Shown here in pieces: positions 1 to 13,843 of a stretch of 64,000 nt of DNA. The notes below the pieces were generated by a model. It searched no databases. It was not told the DNA's origin and was given only the letters and a program-made list of their open reading frames with translations. Position numbers and translations under genes: made by a program. How positions within the stretch are numbered: the stretch's first letter is position 1; the number at the start of each line of letters is the position of its first letter. Source of the stretch: Lineus longissimus (lineage: Eukaryota > Nemertea > Pilidiophora > Heteronemertea > Lineidae); contig NC_088322.1 in assembly GCF_910592395.1 (NCBI RefSeq), positions 2,730,001 through 2,794,000 of the forward strand, given 5' to 3'.

Positions 1-220
1 GTCACCTAGTACAAGGAACAGTCTCAAGAGTCACTCTGTGTCACCTAGTACAAGGAACAGTCTCACTCTGTGTCACCTAGCACAAGGAACAGTCTCAAGA
101 GTCACTCTGTGTCACCTAGTACAAGAAACAGTCTCACTATGTGTCACCTAGCACAAGAAACAGTCTCAAGAGTCACTCTGTGTCACCTAGCACAAGCAAC
201 AGTCTCAAGAGTCACTCTGT

Positions 221-243
221 GTCACCTAACAGTCTCACTCTGT
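221..243. repeat. 23-bp short monomer, founder marker of HOR type A
   Basis: This unit reads GTCACCTAACAG then TCTCACTCTGT, i.e. a 32-bp unit that has lost a further 9 bp between CCTA and ACAG. Identical copies begin at 221, 1280, 6191, 8846, 11877 and 16934. None occurs right of 17 kb, so it marks one lineage of higher-order repeat. The first pair is 1,059 bp apart, the others 4,911, 2,655, 3,031 and 5,057 bp. Confidence 0.95.
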
Positions 244-2061
244 GTCACCTAGCACAAGGAACAGTCTCAAGAGTCACTCTGTGTCACCTAGCACAAGGAA
301 CAGTCTCAAGAGTCACTCTGTGTCACCTAGCACAAGAAACAGTCTCAAGAGTCACTCTGTGTCACCTAGCACAAGGAACAGTCTCACTCTGTGTCACCTA
401 GCACAAGGAACAGTCTCAAGAGTCACTCTGTGTCACCTAGCACAAGGAACAGTCTCAAGAGTCACTCTGTGTCACCTAGCACAAGAAACAGTCTCAAGAG
501 TCACTCTGTGTCACCTAGCACAAGAAACAGTCTCAAGAGTCACTCTGTGTCACCTAGCACAAGGAACAGTCTCAAGAGTCACTCTGTGTCACCTAGCACA
601 AGGAACAGTCTCAAGAGTCACTCTGTGTCACCTAGCACAAGGAACAGTCTCAAGAGTCACTCTGTGTCACCTAGCACAAGAAACAGTCTCACTCTGTGTC
701 ACCTAGCACAAGAAACAGTCTCAAGAGTCACTCTGTGTCACCTAGCACAAGAAACAGTCTCACTCTGTGTCACCTAGCACAAGAAACAGTCTCAAGAGTC
801 ACTCTGTGTCACCTAGCACAAGAAACAGTCTCAAGAGTCACTCTGTGTCACCTAGCACAAGAAACAGTCTCACTCTGTGTCACCTAGCACAAGGAACAGT
901 CTCAAGAGTCACTCTGTGTCACCTAGCACAAGGAACAGTCTCACTCTGTGTCACCTAGCACAAGGAACAGTCTCAAGAGTCACTCTGTGTCACCTAGTAC
1001 AAGGAACAGTCTCACTCTGTGTCACCTAGCACAATGAACAGTCTCAAGAGTCACTCTGTGTCACCTAGTACAAGGAACAGTCTCAAGAGTCACTCTGTGT
1101 CACCTAGTACAAGGAACAGTCTCACTCTGTGTCACCTAGCACAAGGAACAGTCTCAAGAGTCACCCTGTGTCACCTAGCACAAGAAACAGTCTCACTATG
1201 TGTCACCTAGCACAAGAAACAGTCTCAAGAGTCACTCTGTGTCACCTAGCACAAGCAACAGTCTCAAGAGTCACTCTGTGTCACCTAACAGTCTCACTCT
1301 GTGTCACCTAGCACAAGGAACAGTCTCAAGAGTCACTCTGTGTCACCTAGCACAAGGAACAGTCTCAAGAGTCACTCTGTGTCACCTAGCACAAGAAACA
1401 GTCTCAAGAGTCACTCTGTGTCACCTAGCACAAGGAACAGTCTCACTCTGTGTCACCTAGCACATAGAACAGTCTCAAGAGTCACTCTGTGTCACCTAGC
1501 ACAAGGAACAGTCTCAAGAGTCACTCTGTGTCACCTAGCACAAGAAACAGTCTCAAGAGTCACTCTGTGTCACCTAGCACAAGAAACAGTCTCAAGAGTC
1601 ACTCTGTGTCACCTAGCACAAGGAACAGTCTCAAGAGTCACTCTGTGTCACCTAGCACAAGGAACAGTCTCACTCTGTGTCACCTAGCACAAGGAACAGT
1701 CTCAAGAGTCACTCTGTGTCACCTAGCACAAGGAATGGTCTCAAGAGTCACTCTGTGTCACCTAGTACAAGGAATGGTCTCAAGAGTCACTCTGTGTCAC
1801 CCAGCACAAGAAACTGTCTCAAGAGTCACTCTGTGTCACCTAGTATAAGGAATGGTCTCAAGAGTCACTCTGTGTTACCTAGTTCAAGGAATGGTCTCAA
1901 GAGTCACTCTGTGTCACCTAGCACAAGAAACTGTCTAAAGAGTCACTCTGTGTCACCTAGTACAAGGAATGGTCTCAAGAGTCACTCTGTGTCACCTAGC
2001 ACAAGGAAGAGTCTCAAGAGTCACTCTGTGTCACCTAGCACAAGGAACAGTCTCACTCTGT

Positions 2062-2100
2062 GTCGCCTAGCACAAGGAAAAGTCTCAAGAGTCACTCTGT
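2062..2100. repeat. CpG-bearing GTCGCC monomer, recurrent HOR landmark
   Basis: This unit has GTCGCC in place of GTCACC and GGAAAAGTC in place of GGAACAGTC. The same double variant starts at 2062, 4318, 6973, 10004, 13844, 15334, 17716, 19504, 21004, 22956, 24961, 26461, 28832, 30823, 33768, 35343, 36677, 39224, 40363, 41832, 43790, 45624, 47036, 49218, 50708, 51964, 53809, 55345 and 56796 (29 places). Spacing is 1.1-3.8 kb. It always follows a 32-bp unit, so it marks one position in the higher-order repeat. It is absent from the first 2 kb and the last 4 kb of the array. Confidence 0.9.
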
Positions 2101-5100
2101 GTCACCAAGTACAAGAAACAGTCTCACTCTGTGTCACCTAGTACAAGAAACAGTCTCAAGAGTCACTCTGTGTCACCTAGTACAAGAAACAGTCTCAAGA
2201 GTCACTCTGTGTCACCTAGCACAAGAAACTGTCTCAAGAGTCACTCTATGTCACCTAGTACAAGGAATGGTCTCAAGAGTCACTCTGTGTCACCTAGTAC
2301 AAGGAATGGTCTCAAGAGTCACTCTGTGTCACCTAGTACAAGGAATGGTCTCAAGAGTCACTCTGTGTCACCTAGCACAAGAAACTGTCTCAAGAGTCAC
2401 TCTGTGTCACCTAGTACAAGGAATGGTCTCAAGAGTCACTCTGTGTCACCTAGTACAAGGAATGGTCTCAAGAGTCACTCTGTGTCACCTAGCACAAGAA
2501 ACTGTATCAAGAGTCACTCTGTGTCACCTAGCACAAGGAACAGTCTCAAGAGTCACTCTGTGTCACCTAGCACAAGAAACTGTCTCAAGAGTCACTCTGT
2601 GTCACCTAGTACAAGGAATGGTCTCAAGAGTCACTCTGTGTCACCTAGTACAAGGAATGGTCTCAAGAGTCACTCTGTGTCACCTAGTACAAGGAATGGT
2701 CTCAAGAGTCACTCTGTGTCACCCAGCACAAGAAACTGTCTCAAGAGTCACTCTGTGTCACCTAGTACAAGGAATGGTCTCAAGAGTCACTCTGTGTCAC
2801 CTAGTTCAAGGAATGGTCTCAAGAGTCACTCTGTGTCACCTAGCACAAGAAACTGTCTAAAGAGTCACTCTGTGTCACCTAGTACAAGGAATGGTCTCAA
2901 GAGTCACTCTGTGTCACCTAGTACAAGGAACAGTCTCAAGAGTCACTCTGTGACACCTAGTACAAGGAACAGTCTCACTCTGTGTCACCTAGCACAAGGA
3001 ACAGTCTCAAGAGTCACTCTGTGTCACCTAGTACAAGGAACAATCTCACTCTGTGTCACCTAGCACAAGAAACAGTCTCAAGAGTCACTCTGTGTCACCT
3101 AGCACAAGGAACAGTCTCAAGAGTCACTCTGTGTCACCTAGCACAAGGAACAGTCTCAAGAGTCACTCTGTGTCACCTAGCACAAGAAATAGTCTCACTC
3201 TGTGTCACCTAGCACAAGGAACAGTCTCAAGAGTCACTCTGTGTCACCTAGCACAAGGAACAGTCTCAAGAGTCACTCTGTGTCACCTAGCACAAGGAAC
3301 AGTCTCAAGAGTCACTCTGTGTCACCTAGCACAAGAAACAGTCTCACTCTGTGTCACCTAGCACAAGAAACAGTCTCAAGAGTCACTCTGTGTCACCTAG
3401 CACAAGAAACAGTCTCACTCTGTGTCACCTAGCACAAGAAACAGTCTCAAGAGTCACTCTGTGTCACCTAGCACAAGAAACAGTCTCAAGAGTCACTCTG
3501 TGTCACCTAGCACAAGAAACAGTCTCACTCTGTGTCACCTAGCACAAGGAACAGTCTCAAGAGTCACTCTGTGTCACCTAGCACAAGGAACAGTCTCACT
3601 CTGTGTCACCTAGCACAAGGAACAGTCTCAAGAGTCACTCTGTGTCACCTAGTACAAGGAACAGTCTCACTCTGTGTCACCTAGCACAATAAACAGTCTC
3701 AAGAGTCACTCTGTGTCACCTAGTACAAGGAACAGTCTCAAGAGTCACTCTGTGTCACCTAGTACAAGGAACAGTCTCACTCTGTGTCACCTAGCACAAG
3801 GAACAGTCTCAAGAGTCACCCTGTGTCACCTAGCACAAGAAACAGTCTCAAGAGTCACTCTGTGTCACCTAGCACAAGGAACAGTCTCAAGAGTCACTCT
3901 GTGTCACCTAGCACAAGGAACAGTCTCACTCTGTGTCACCTAGCACAAGGAACAGTCTCAAGAGTCACTCTGTGTCACCTAGCACAAGGAATGGTCTCAA
4001 GAGTCACTCTGTGTCACCTAGTACAAGGAATGGTCTCAAGAGTCACTCTGTGTCACCCAGCACAAGAAACTGTCTCAAGAGTCACTCTGTGTCACCTAGT
4101 ATAAGGAATGGTCTCAAGAGTCACTCTGTGTTACCTAGTTCAAGGAATGGTCTCAAGAGTCACTCTGTGTCACCTAGCACAAGAAACTGTCTAAAGAGTC
4201 ACTCTGTGTCACCTAGTACAAGGAATGGTCTCAAGAGTCACTCTGTGTCACCTAGCACAAGGAAGAGTCTCAAGAGTCACTCTGTGTCACCTAGCACAAG
4301 GAACAGTCTCACTCTGTGTCGCCTAGCACAAGGAAAAGTCTCAAGAGTCACTCTGTGTCACCAAGTACAAGAAACAGTCTCACTCTGTGTCACCTAGTAC
4401 AAGAAACAGTCTCAAGAGTCACTCTGTGTCACCTAGTACAAGAAACAGTCTCAAGAGTCACTCTGTGTCACCTAGCACAAGAAACTGTCTCAAGAGTCAC
4501 TCTGTGTCACCTAGTACAAGGAATGGTCTCAAGAGTCACTCTGTGTCACCTAGTACAAGGAATGGTCTCAAGAGTCACTCTGTGTCACCTAGTACAAGGA
4601 ATGGTCTCAAGAGTCACTCTGTGTCACCTAGCACAAGAAACTGTCTCAAGAGTCACTCTGTGTCACCTAGTACAAGGAATGGTCTCAAGAGTCACTCTGT
4701 GTCACCTAGTACAAGGAATGGTCTCAAGAGTCACTCTGTGTCACCTAGCACAAGAAACTGTCTCAAGAGTCAATCTGTGTCACCTAGCACAAGGAACAGT
4801 CTCAAGAGTCACTCTGTGTCACCTAGCACAAGAAACTGTCTCAAGAGTCACTCTGTGTCACCTAGTACAAGGAATGGTCTCAAGAGTCACTCTGTGTCAC
4901 CTAGTACAAGGAATGGTCTCAAGAGTCACTCTGTGTCACCTAGTACAAGGAATGGTCTCAAGAGTCACTCTGTGTCACCCAGCACAAGAAACTGTCTCAA
5001 GAGTCACTCTGTGTCACCTAGTACAAGGAATGGTCTCAAGAGTCACTCTGTGTTACCTAGTTCAAGGAATGGTCTCAAGAGTCACTCTGTGTCACCTAGC

Positions 5101-8100
5101 ACAAGAAACTGTCTAAAGAGTCACTCTGTGTCACCTAGTACAAGGAATGGTCTCAAGAGTCACTCTGTGTCACCTAGTACAAGGAACAGTCTCAAGAGTC
5201 ACTCTGTGACACCTAGTACAAGGAACAGTCTCACTCTGTGTCACCTAGCACAAGGAACAGTCTCAAGAGTCACTCTGTGTCACCTAGTACAAGGAACAAT
5301 CTCACTCTGTGTCACCTAGCACAAGGAACAGTCTCAAGAGTCACTCTGTGTCACCTAGCACAAGGAACAGTCTCAAGAGTCACTCTGTGTCACCTAGCAC
5401 AAGGAACAGTCTCAAGAGTCACTCTGTGTCACCTAGCACAAGAAATAGTCTCACTCTGTGTCACCTAGCACAAGAAACAGTCTCAAGAGTCACTCTGTGT
5501 CACCTAGCACAAGGAACAGTCTCAAGAGTCACTCTGTGTCACCTAGCACAAGGAACAGTCTCAAGAGTCACTCTGTGTCACCTAGCACAAGAAACAGTCT
5601 CACTCTGTGTCACCTAGCACAAGAAACAGTCTCAAGAGTCACTCTGTGTCACCTAGCACAAGAAACAGTCTCACTCTGTGTCACCTAGCACAAGAAACAG
5701 TCTCAAGAGTCACTCTGTGTCACCTAGCACAAGAAACAGTCTCAAGAGTCACTCTGTGTCACCTAGCACAAGAAACAGTCTCACTCTGTGTCACCTAGCA
5801 CAAGGAACAGTCTCAAGAGTCACTCTGTGTCACCTAGCACAAGGAACAGTCTCACTCTGTGTCACCTAGCACAAGGAACAGTCTCAAGAGTCACTCTGTG
5901 TCACCTAGTACAAGGAACAGTCTCACTCTGTGTCACCTAGCACAATAAACAGTCTCAAGAGTCACTCTGTGTCACCTAGTACAAGGAACAGTCTCAAGAG
6001 TCACTCTGTGTCACCTAGTACAAGGAACAGTCTCACTCTGTGTCACCTAGCACAAGGAACAGTCTCAAGAGTCACCCTGTGTCACCTAGTACAAGAAACA
6101 GTCTCACTATGTGTCACCTAGCACAAGAAACAGTCTCAAGAGTCACTCTGTGTCACCTAGCACAAGCAACAGTCTCAAGAGTCACTCTGTGTCACCTAAC
6201 AGTCTCACTCTGTGTCACCTAGCACAAGGAACAGTCTCAAGAGTCACTCTGTGTCACCTAGCACAAGGAACAGTCTCAAGAGTCACTCTGTGTCACCTAG
6301 CACAAGAAACAGTCTCAAGAGTCACTCTGTGTCACCTAGCACAAGGAACAGTCTCACTCTGTGTCACCTAGCACAAGGAACAGTCTCAAGAGTCACTCTG
6401 TGTCACCTAGCACAAGGAACAGTCTCAAGAGTCACTCTGTGTCACCTAGCACAAGAAACAGTCTCAAGAGTCACTCTGTGTCACCTAGCACAAGAAACAG
6501 TCTCAAGAGTCACTCTGTGTCACCTAGCACAAGGAACAGTCTCAAGAGTCACTCTGTGTCACCTAGCACAAGGAACAGTCTCACTCTGTGTCACCTAGCA
6601 CAAGGAACAGTCTCAAGAGTCACTCTGTGTCACCTAGCACAAGGAATGGTCTCAAGAGTCACTCTGTGTCACCTAGTACAAGGAATGGTCTCAAGAGTCA
6701 CTCTGTGTCACCCAGCACAAGAAACTGTCTCAAGAGTCACTCTGTGTCACCTAGTACAAGGAATGGTCTCAAGAGTCACTCTGTGTTACCTAGTTCAAGG
6801 AATGGTCTCAAGAGTCACTCTGTGTCACCTAGCACAAGAAACTGTCTAAAGAGTCACTCTGTGTCACCTAGTACAAGGAATGGTCTCAAGAGTCACTCTG
6901 TGTCACCTAGCACAAGGAAGAGTCTCAAGAGTCACTCTGTGTCACCTAGCACAAGGAACAGTCTCACTCTGTGTCGCCTAGCACAAGGAAAAGTCTCAAG
7001 AGTCACTCTGTGTCACCAAGTACAAGAAACAGTCTCACTCTGTGTCACCTAGTACAAGAAACAGTCTCAAGAGTCACTCTGTGTCACCTAGTACAAGAAA
7101 CAGTCTCAAGAGTCACTCTGTGTCACCTAGCACAAGAAACTGTCTCAAGAGTCACTCTATGTCACCTAGTACAAGGAATGGTCTCAAGAGTCACTCTGTG
7201 TCACCTAGTACAAGGAATGGTCTCAAGAGTCACTCTGTGTCACCTAGTACAAGGAATGGTCTCAAGAGTCACTCTGTGTCACCTAGCACAAGAAACTGTC
7301 TCAAGAGTCACTCTGTGTCACCTAGTACAAGGAATGGTCTCAAGAGTCACTCTGTGTCACCTAGTACAAGGAATGGTCTCAAGAGTCACTCTGTGTCACC
7401 TAGCACAAGAAACTGTATCAAGAGTCAATCTGTGTCACCTAGCACAAGGAACAGTCTCAAGAGTCACTCTGTGTCACCTAGCACAAGAAACTGTCTCAAG
7501 AGTCACTCTGTGTCACCTAGTACAAGGAATGGTCTCAAGAGTCACTCTGTGTCACCTAGTACAAGGAATGGTCTCAAGAGTCACTCTGTGTCACCTAGTA
7601 CAAGGAATGGTCTCAAGAGTCACTCTGTGTCACCCAGCACAAGAAACTGTCTCAAGAGTCACTCTGTGTCACCTAGTACAAGGAATGGTCTCAAGAGTCA
7701 CTCTGTGTTACCTAGTTCAAGGAATGGTCTCAAGAGTCACTCTGTGTCACCTAGCACAAGAAACTGTCTAAAGAGTCACTCTGTGTCACCTAGTACAAGG
7801 AATGGTCTCAAGAGTCACTCTGTGTCACCTAGTACAAGGAACAGTCTCAAGAGTCACTCTGTGACACCTAGTACAAGGAACAGTCTCACTCTGTGTCACC
7901 TAGCACAAGGAACAGTCTCAAGAGTCACTCTGTGTCACCTAGTACAAGGAACAATCTCACTCTGTGTCACCTAGCACAAGAAACAGTCTCAAGAGTCACT
8001 CTGTGTCACCTAGCACAAGGAACAGTCTCAAGAGTCACTCTGTGTCACCTAGCACAAGGAACAGTCTCAAGAGTCACTCTGTGTCACCTAGCACAAGAAA

Positions 8101-9242
8101 TAGTCTCACTCTGTGTCACCTAGCACAAGGAACAGTCTCAAGAGTCACTCTGTGTCACCTAGCACAAGGAACAGTCTCAGGAGTCATTCTGTGTCACCTA
8201 GCACAAGGAACAGTCTCAAGAGTCACTCTGTGTCACCTAGCACAAGAAACAGTCTCCCTCTGTGTCACCTAGCACAAGAAACAGTCTCAAGAGTCACTCT
8301 GTGTCACCTAGCACAAGAAACAGTCTCACTCTGTGTCACCTAGCACAAGAAACAGTCTCAAGAGTCACTCTGTGTCACCTAGCACAAGAAACAGTCTCAA
8401 GAGTCACTCTGTGTCACCTAGCACAAGAAACAGTCTCACTCTGTGTCACCTAGCACAAGGAACAGTCTCAAGAGTCACTCTGTGTCACCTAGCACAAGGA
8501 ACAGTCTCACTCTGTGTCACCTAGCACAAGGAACAGTCTCAAGAGTCACTCTGTGTCACCTAGTACAAGGAACAGTCTCACTCTGTGTCACCTAGCACAA
8601 TAAACAGTCTCAAGAGTCACTCTGTGTCACCTAGTACAAGGAACAGTCTCAAGAGTCACTCTGTGTCACCTAGTACAAGGAACAGTCTCACTCTGTGTCA
8701 CCTAGCACAAGGAACAGTCTCAAGAGTCACCCTGTGTCACCTAGTACAAGAAACAGTCTCACTATGTGTCACCTAGCACAAGAAACAGTCTCAAGAGTCA
8801 CTCTGTGTCACCTAGCACAAGCAACAGTCTCAAGAGTCACTCTGTGTCACCTAACAGTCTCACTCTGTGTCACCTAGCACAAGGAACAGTCTCAAGAGTC
8901 ACTCTGTGTCACCTAGCACAAGGAACAGTCTCAAGAGTCACTCTGTGTCACCTAGCACAAGAAACAGTCTCAAGAGTCACTCTGTGTCACCTAGCACAAG
9001 GAACAGTCTCACTCTGTGTCACCTAGCACAAGGAACAGTCTCAAGAGTCACTCTGTGTCACCTAGCACAAGGAACAGTCTCAAGAGTCACTCTGTGTCAC
9101 CTAGCACAAGAAACAGTCTCAAGAGTCACTCTGTGTCACCTAGCACAAGAAACAGTCTCAAGAGTCACTCTGTGTCACCTAGCACAAGGAACAGTCTCAA
9201 GAGTCACTCTGTGTCACCTAGCACAAGGAACAGTCTCACTCT

Positions 9243-9994
9243 GTGTCACCTAGCACAAGGAACAGTCTCAAGAGTCACTCTGTGTCACCTAGCACAAGGA
9301 ATGGTCTCAAGAGTCACTCTGTGTCACCTAGCACAAGGAACAGTCTCAAGAGTCACTCTGTGTCACCTAGCACAAGAAACAGTCTCAAGAGTCACTCTGT
9401 GTCACCTAGCACAAGGAACAGTCTCACTCTGTGTCACCTAGCACAAGGAACAGTCTCAAGAGTCACTCTGTGTCACCTAGCACAAGAAACAGTCTCAAGA
9501 GTCATTCTGTGTCACCTAGCACAAGAAACAGTCTCAAGAGTCACTCTGTGTCACCTAGCACAAGGAACAGTCTCAAGAGTCACTCTGTGTCACCTAGCAC
9601 AAGGAACAGTCTCACTCTGTGTCACCTAGCACAAGGAACAGTCTCAAGAGTCACTCTGTGTCACCTAGCACAAGGAATGGTCTCAAGAGTCACTCTGTGT
9701 CACCTAGTACAAGGAATGGTCTCAAGAGTCACTCTGTGTCACCCAGCACAAGAAACTGTCTCAAGAGTCACTCTGTGTCACCTAGTACAAGGAATGGTCT
9801 CAAGAGTCACTCTGTGTTACCTAGTTCAAGGAATGGTCTCAAGAGTCACTCTGTGTCACCTAGCACAAGAAACTGTCTAAAGAGTCACTCTGTGTCACCT
9901 AGTACAAGGAATGGTCTCAAGAGTCACTCTGTGTCACCTAGCACAAGGAAGAGTCTCAAGAGTCACTCTGTGTCACCTAGCACAAGGAACAGTC
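9243..9994. repeat. Tandem 376-bp sub-block duplication inside a type A HOR
   Basis: The block starting at 9243 is repeated at 9619, exactly 376 bp later (8 units of 39 bp plus 2 of 32 bp). This makes this HOR copy 3,031 bp long instead of 2,655 bp. The second copy then continues into the AATGGTC/AACTGTC block found in all other HOR copies, whereas the first keeps AACAGTC units. It has therefore been partly homogenised, or came from a different sister block. Confidence 0.8.
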
Positions 9995-12900
9995 TCACTC
10001 TGTGTCGCCTAGCACAAGGAAAAGTCTCAAGAGTCACTCTGTGTCACCAAGTACAAGAAACAGTCTCACTCTGTGTCACCTAGTACAAGAAACAGTCTCA
10101 AGAGTCACTCTGTGTCACCTAGTACAAGAAACAGTCTCAAGAGTCACTCTGTGTCACCTAGCACAAGAAACTGTCTCAAGAGTCACTCTATGTCACCTAG
10201 TACAAGGAATGGTCTCAAGAGTCACTCTGTGTCACCTAGTACAAGGAATGGTCTCAAGAGTCACTCTGTGTCACCTAGTACAAGGAATGGTCTCAAGAGT
10301 CACTCTGTGTCACCTAGCACAAGAAACTGTCTCAAGAGTCACTCTGTGTCACCTAGTACAAGGAATGGTCTCAAGAGTCACTCTGTGTCACCTAGTACAA
10401 GGAATGGTCTCAAGAGTCACTCTGTGTCACCTAGCACAAGAAACTGTATCAAGAGTCAATCTGTGTCACCTAGCACAAGGAACAGTCTCAAGAGTCACTC
10501 TGTGTCACCTAGCACAAGAAACTGTCTCAAGAGTCACTCTGTGTCACCTAGTACAAGGAATGGTCTCAAGAGTCACTCTGTGTCACCTAGTACAAGGAAT
10601 GGTCTCAAGAGTCACTCTGTGTCACCTAGTACAAGGAATGGTCTCAAGAGTCACTCTGTGTCACCCAGCACAAGAAACTGTCTCAAGAGTCACTCTGTGT
10701 CACCTAGTACAAGGAATGGTCTCAAGAGTCACTCTGTGTTACCTAGTTCAAGGAATGGTCTCAAGAGTCACTCTGTGTCACCTAGCACAAGAAACTGTCT
10801 AAAGAGTCACTCTGTGTCACCTAGTACAAGGAATGGTCTCAAGAGTCACTCTGTGTCACCTAGTACAAGGAACAGTCTCAAGAGTCACTCTGTGACACCT
10901 AGTACAAGGAACAGTCTCACTCTGTGTCACCTAGCACAAGGAACAGTCTCAAGAGTCACTCTGTGTCACCTAGTACAAGGAACAATCTCACTCTGTGTCA
11001 CCTAGCACAAGAAACAGTCTCAAGAGTCACTCTGTGTCACCTAGCACAAGGAACAGTCTCAAGAGTCACTCTGTGTCACCTAGCACAAGGAACAGTCTCA
11101 AGAGTCACTCTGTGTCACCTAGCACAAGAAACAGTCTCACTCTGTGTCACCTAGCACAAGGAACAGTCTCAAGAGTCACTCTGTGTCACCTAGCACAAGG
11201 AACAGTCTCAAGAGTCACTCTGTGTCACCTAGCACAAGGAACAGTCTCAAGAGTCACTCTGTGTCACCTAGCACAAGAAACAGTCTCCCTCTGTGTCACC
11301 TAGCACAAGAAACAGTCTCAAGAGTCACTCTGTGTCACCTAGCACAAGAAACAGTCTCACTCTGTGTCACCTAGCACAAGAAACAGTCTCAAGAGTCACT
11401 CTGTGTCACCTAGCACAAGAAACAGTCTCAAGAGTCACTCTGTGTCACCTAGCACAAGAAACAGTCTCACTCTGTGTCACCTAGCACAAGGAACAGTCTC
11501 AAGAGTCACTCTGTGTCACCTAGCACAAGGAACAGTCTCACTCTGTGTCACCTAGCACAAGGAACAGTCTCAAGAGTCACTCTGTGTCACCTAGTACAAG
11601 GAACAGTCTCACTCTGTGTCACCTAGCACAATAAACAGTCTCAAGAGTCATTCTGTGTCACCTAGTACAAGGAACAGTCTCAAGAGTCACTCTGTGTCAC
11701 CTAGTACAAGGAACAGTCTCACTCTGTGTCACCTAGCACAAGGAACAGTCTCAAGAGTCACCCTGTGTCACCTAGTACAAGAAACAGTCTCACTATGTGT
11801 CACCTAGCACAAGAAACAGTCTCAAGAGTCACTCTGTGTCACCTAGCACAAGCAACAGTCTCAAGAGTCACTCTGTGTCACCTAACAGTCTCACTCTGTG
11901 TCACGTAGCACAAGGAACAGTCTCAAGAGTCACTCTGTGTCACCTAGCACAAGGAACAGTCTCAAGAGTCACTCTGTGTCACCTAGCACAAGAAACAGTC
12001 TCAAGAGTCACTCTGTGTCACCTAGCACAAGGAACAGTCTCACTCTGTGTCACCTAGCACAAGGAACAGTCTCAAGAGTCACTCTGTGTCACCTAGCACA
12101 AGGAACAGTCTCAAAAGTCACTCTGTGTCACCTAGCACAAGAAACAGTCTCAAGAGTCACTCTGTGTCACCTAGCACAAGAAACAGTCTCAAGAGTCACT
12201 CTGTGTCACCTAGCACAAGGAACAGTCTCAAGAGTCACTCTGTGTCACCTAGCACAAGGAACAGTCTCACTCTGTGTCACCTGGCACAAGGAACAGTCTC
12301 AAGAGTCACTCTGTGTCACCTAGCACAAGGAATGGTCTCAAGAGTCACTCTGTGTCACCTAGTACAAGGAATGGTCTTAAGAGTCACTCTGTGTCACCCA
12401 GCACAAGAAACTGTCTCAAGAGTCACTCTGTGTCACCTAGTACAAGGAATGGTCTCAAGAGTCACTCTGTGTTACCTAGTTCAAGGAATGGTCTCAAGAG
12501 TCACTCTGTGTCACCTAGCACAAGAAACTGTCTAAAGAGTCACTCTGTGTCACCTAGTACAAGGAATGGTCTCAAGAGTCACTCTGTGTCACCTAGTACA
12601 AGGAACAGTCTCAAGAATCACTCTGTGACACCTAGTACAATGAACAGTCTCACTCTGTGTCACCTAGCACAAGGAACAGTCTCAAGAGTCACTCTGTGTC
12701 ACCTAGTACAAGGAACAATCTCACTCTGTGTCACCTAGCACAAGAAACAGTCTCAAGAGTCACTCTGTGTCACCTAGTACAAGGAACAGTCTCAAGAGTC
12801 ACTCTGTGTCACCTATCACAAGAAACTGTCTCAAGAGTCACTCTGTGTCACCTAGTACAAGGAATGGTCTCAAGAGTCACTCTGTGTCACCTAGTACAAG

Positions 12901-13843
12901 GAATGGTCTCAAGAGTCACTCTGTGTCACCTAGTACAAGGAATGGTCTCAAGAGTCACTCTGTGTCACCCAGCACAAGAAACTGTCTCAAGAGTCACTCT
13001 GTGTCACCTAGTACAAGGAATGGTCTCAAGAGTCACTCTGTGTTACCTAGTTCAAGGAATGGTCTCAAGAGTCACTCTGTGTCACCTAGCACAAGAAACT
13101 GTCTAAAGAGTCACTCTGTGTCACCTAGTACAAGGAATGGTCTCAAGAGTCACTCTGTGTCACCTAGTACAAGGAACAGTCTCAAGAGTCACTCTGTGAC
13201 ACCTAGTACAAGGAACAGTCTCACTCTGTGTCACCTAGCACAAGGAACAGTCTCAAGAGTCACTCTGTGTCACCTAGTACAAGGAACAATCTCACTCTGT
13301 GTCACCTAGCACAAGAAACAGTCTCAAGAGTCACTCTGTGTCACCTAGTACAAGGAACAGTCTCAAGAGTCACTCTGTGTCACCTAGTACAAGGAACAGT
13401 CTCACTCTGTGTCACCTAGCACAAGGAACAGTCTCACTCTGTGTCACCTAGCACAAGGAACAGTCTCAAGAGTCACTCTGTGTCACCTAGCACAAGGAAC
13501 AGTCTCAAGAGTCACTATGTGTCACCTAGTACAAGAAACAGTCTCACTCTGTGTCACCTAGCACAAGGAACAGTCTCAAGAGTCACTCTGTGTCACCTAG
13601 CACAAGGAACAGTCTCACTCTGTGTCACCAAACACAAGGAACAGTCTCAAGAGTCACTCTGTGTCACCTAGCACAAGGAACAGTCTCACTCTGTGTCACC
13701 TAGCACAAGGAACAGTCTCAAGAGTCACTCTGTGTCACCTAGTACAAGGAATGGTCTCAAGAGTCACTCTGTGTCACCTAGCACAAGGAACAGTCTCAAG
13801 AGTCACTCTGTGTCACCTAGCACAAGGAACAGTCTCACTCTGT

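Larger units (their letters stand above)
1..13310. repeat. Left array domain: 2,655-bp higher-order repeat (type A)
   Basis: Sub-blocks recur at offsets of 2,256, 2,655, 3,031 and 2,655 bp; for example, the same variant block starts at 1677, 3933, 6588, 9619 and 12274. Diagnostic rare units are the 23-bp unit, CACAATAAAC (5930, 8585, 11616), GTTACCTAGTTC, GTGACACC and AACAATCTC. The 2,256-bp copy lacks a 399-bp segment containing the 23-bp unit. The 3,031-bp copy carries an extra 376 bp (8x39 + 2x32). The fourth copy diverges after about 12.6 kb: it loses the GTCGCC block and continues into GTGACACC units instead. Confidence 0.9.

Noticed and set aside
2131-3063. 310-codon repetitive open frame (SHSVSPSTRNSLK-type repeats) as a secreted or structural repeat protein
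   Set aside because: Starts at GTG, frame set by 39-bp units, closed by the second shifted unit. The overlapping frame is equally open, and neighbouring copies are broken at different places.
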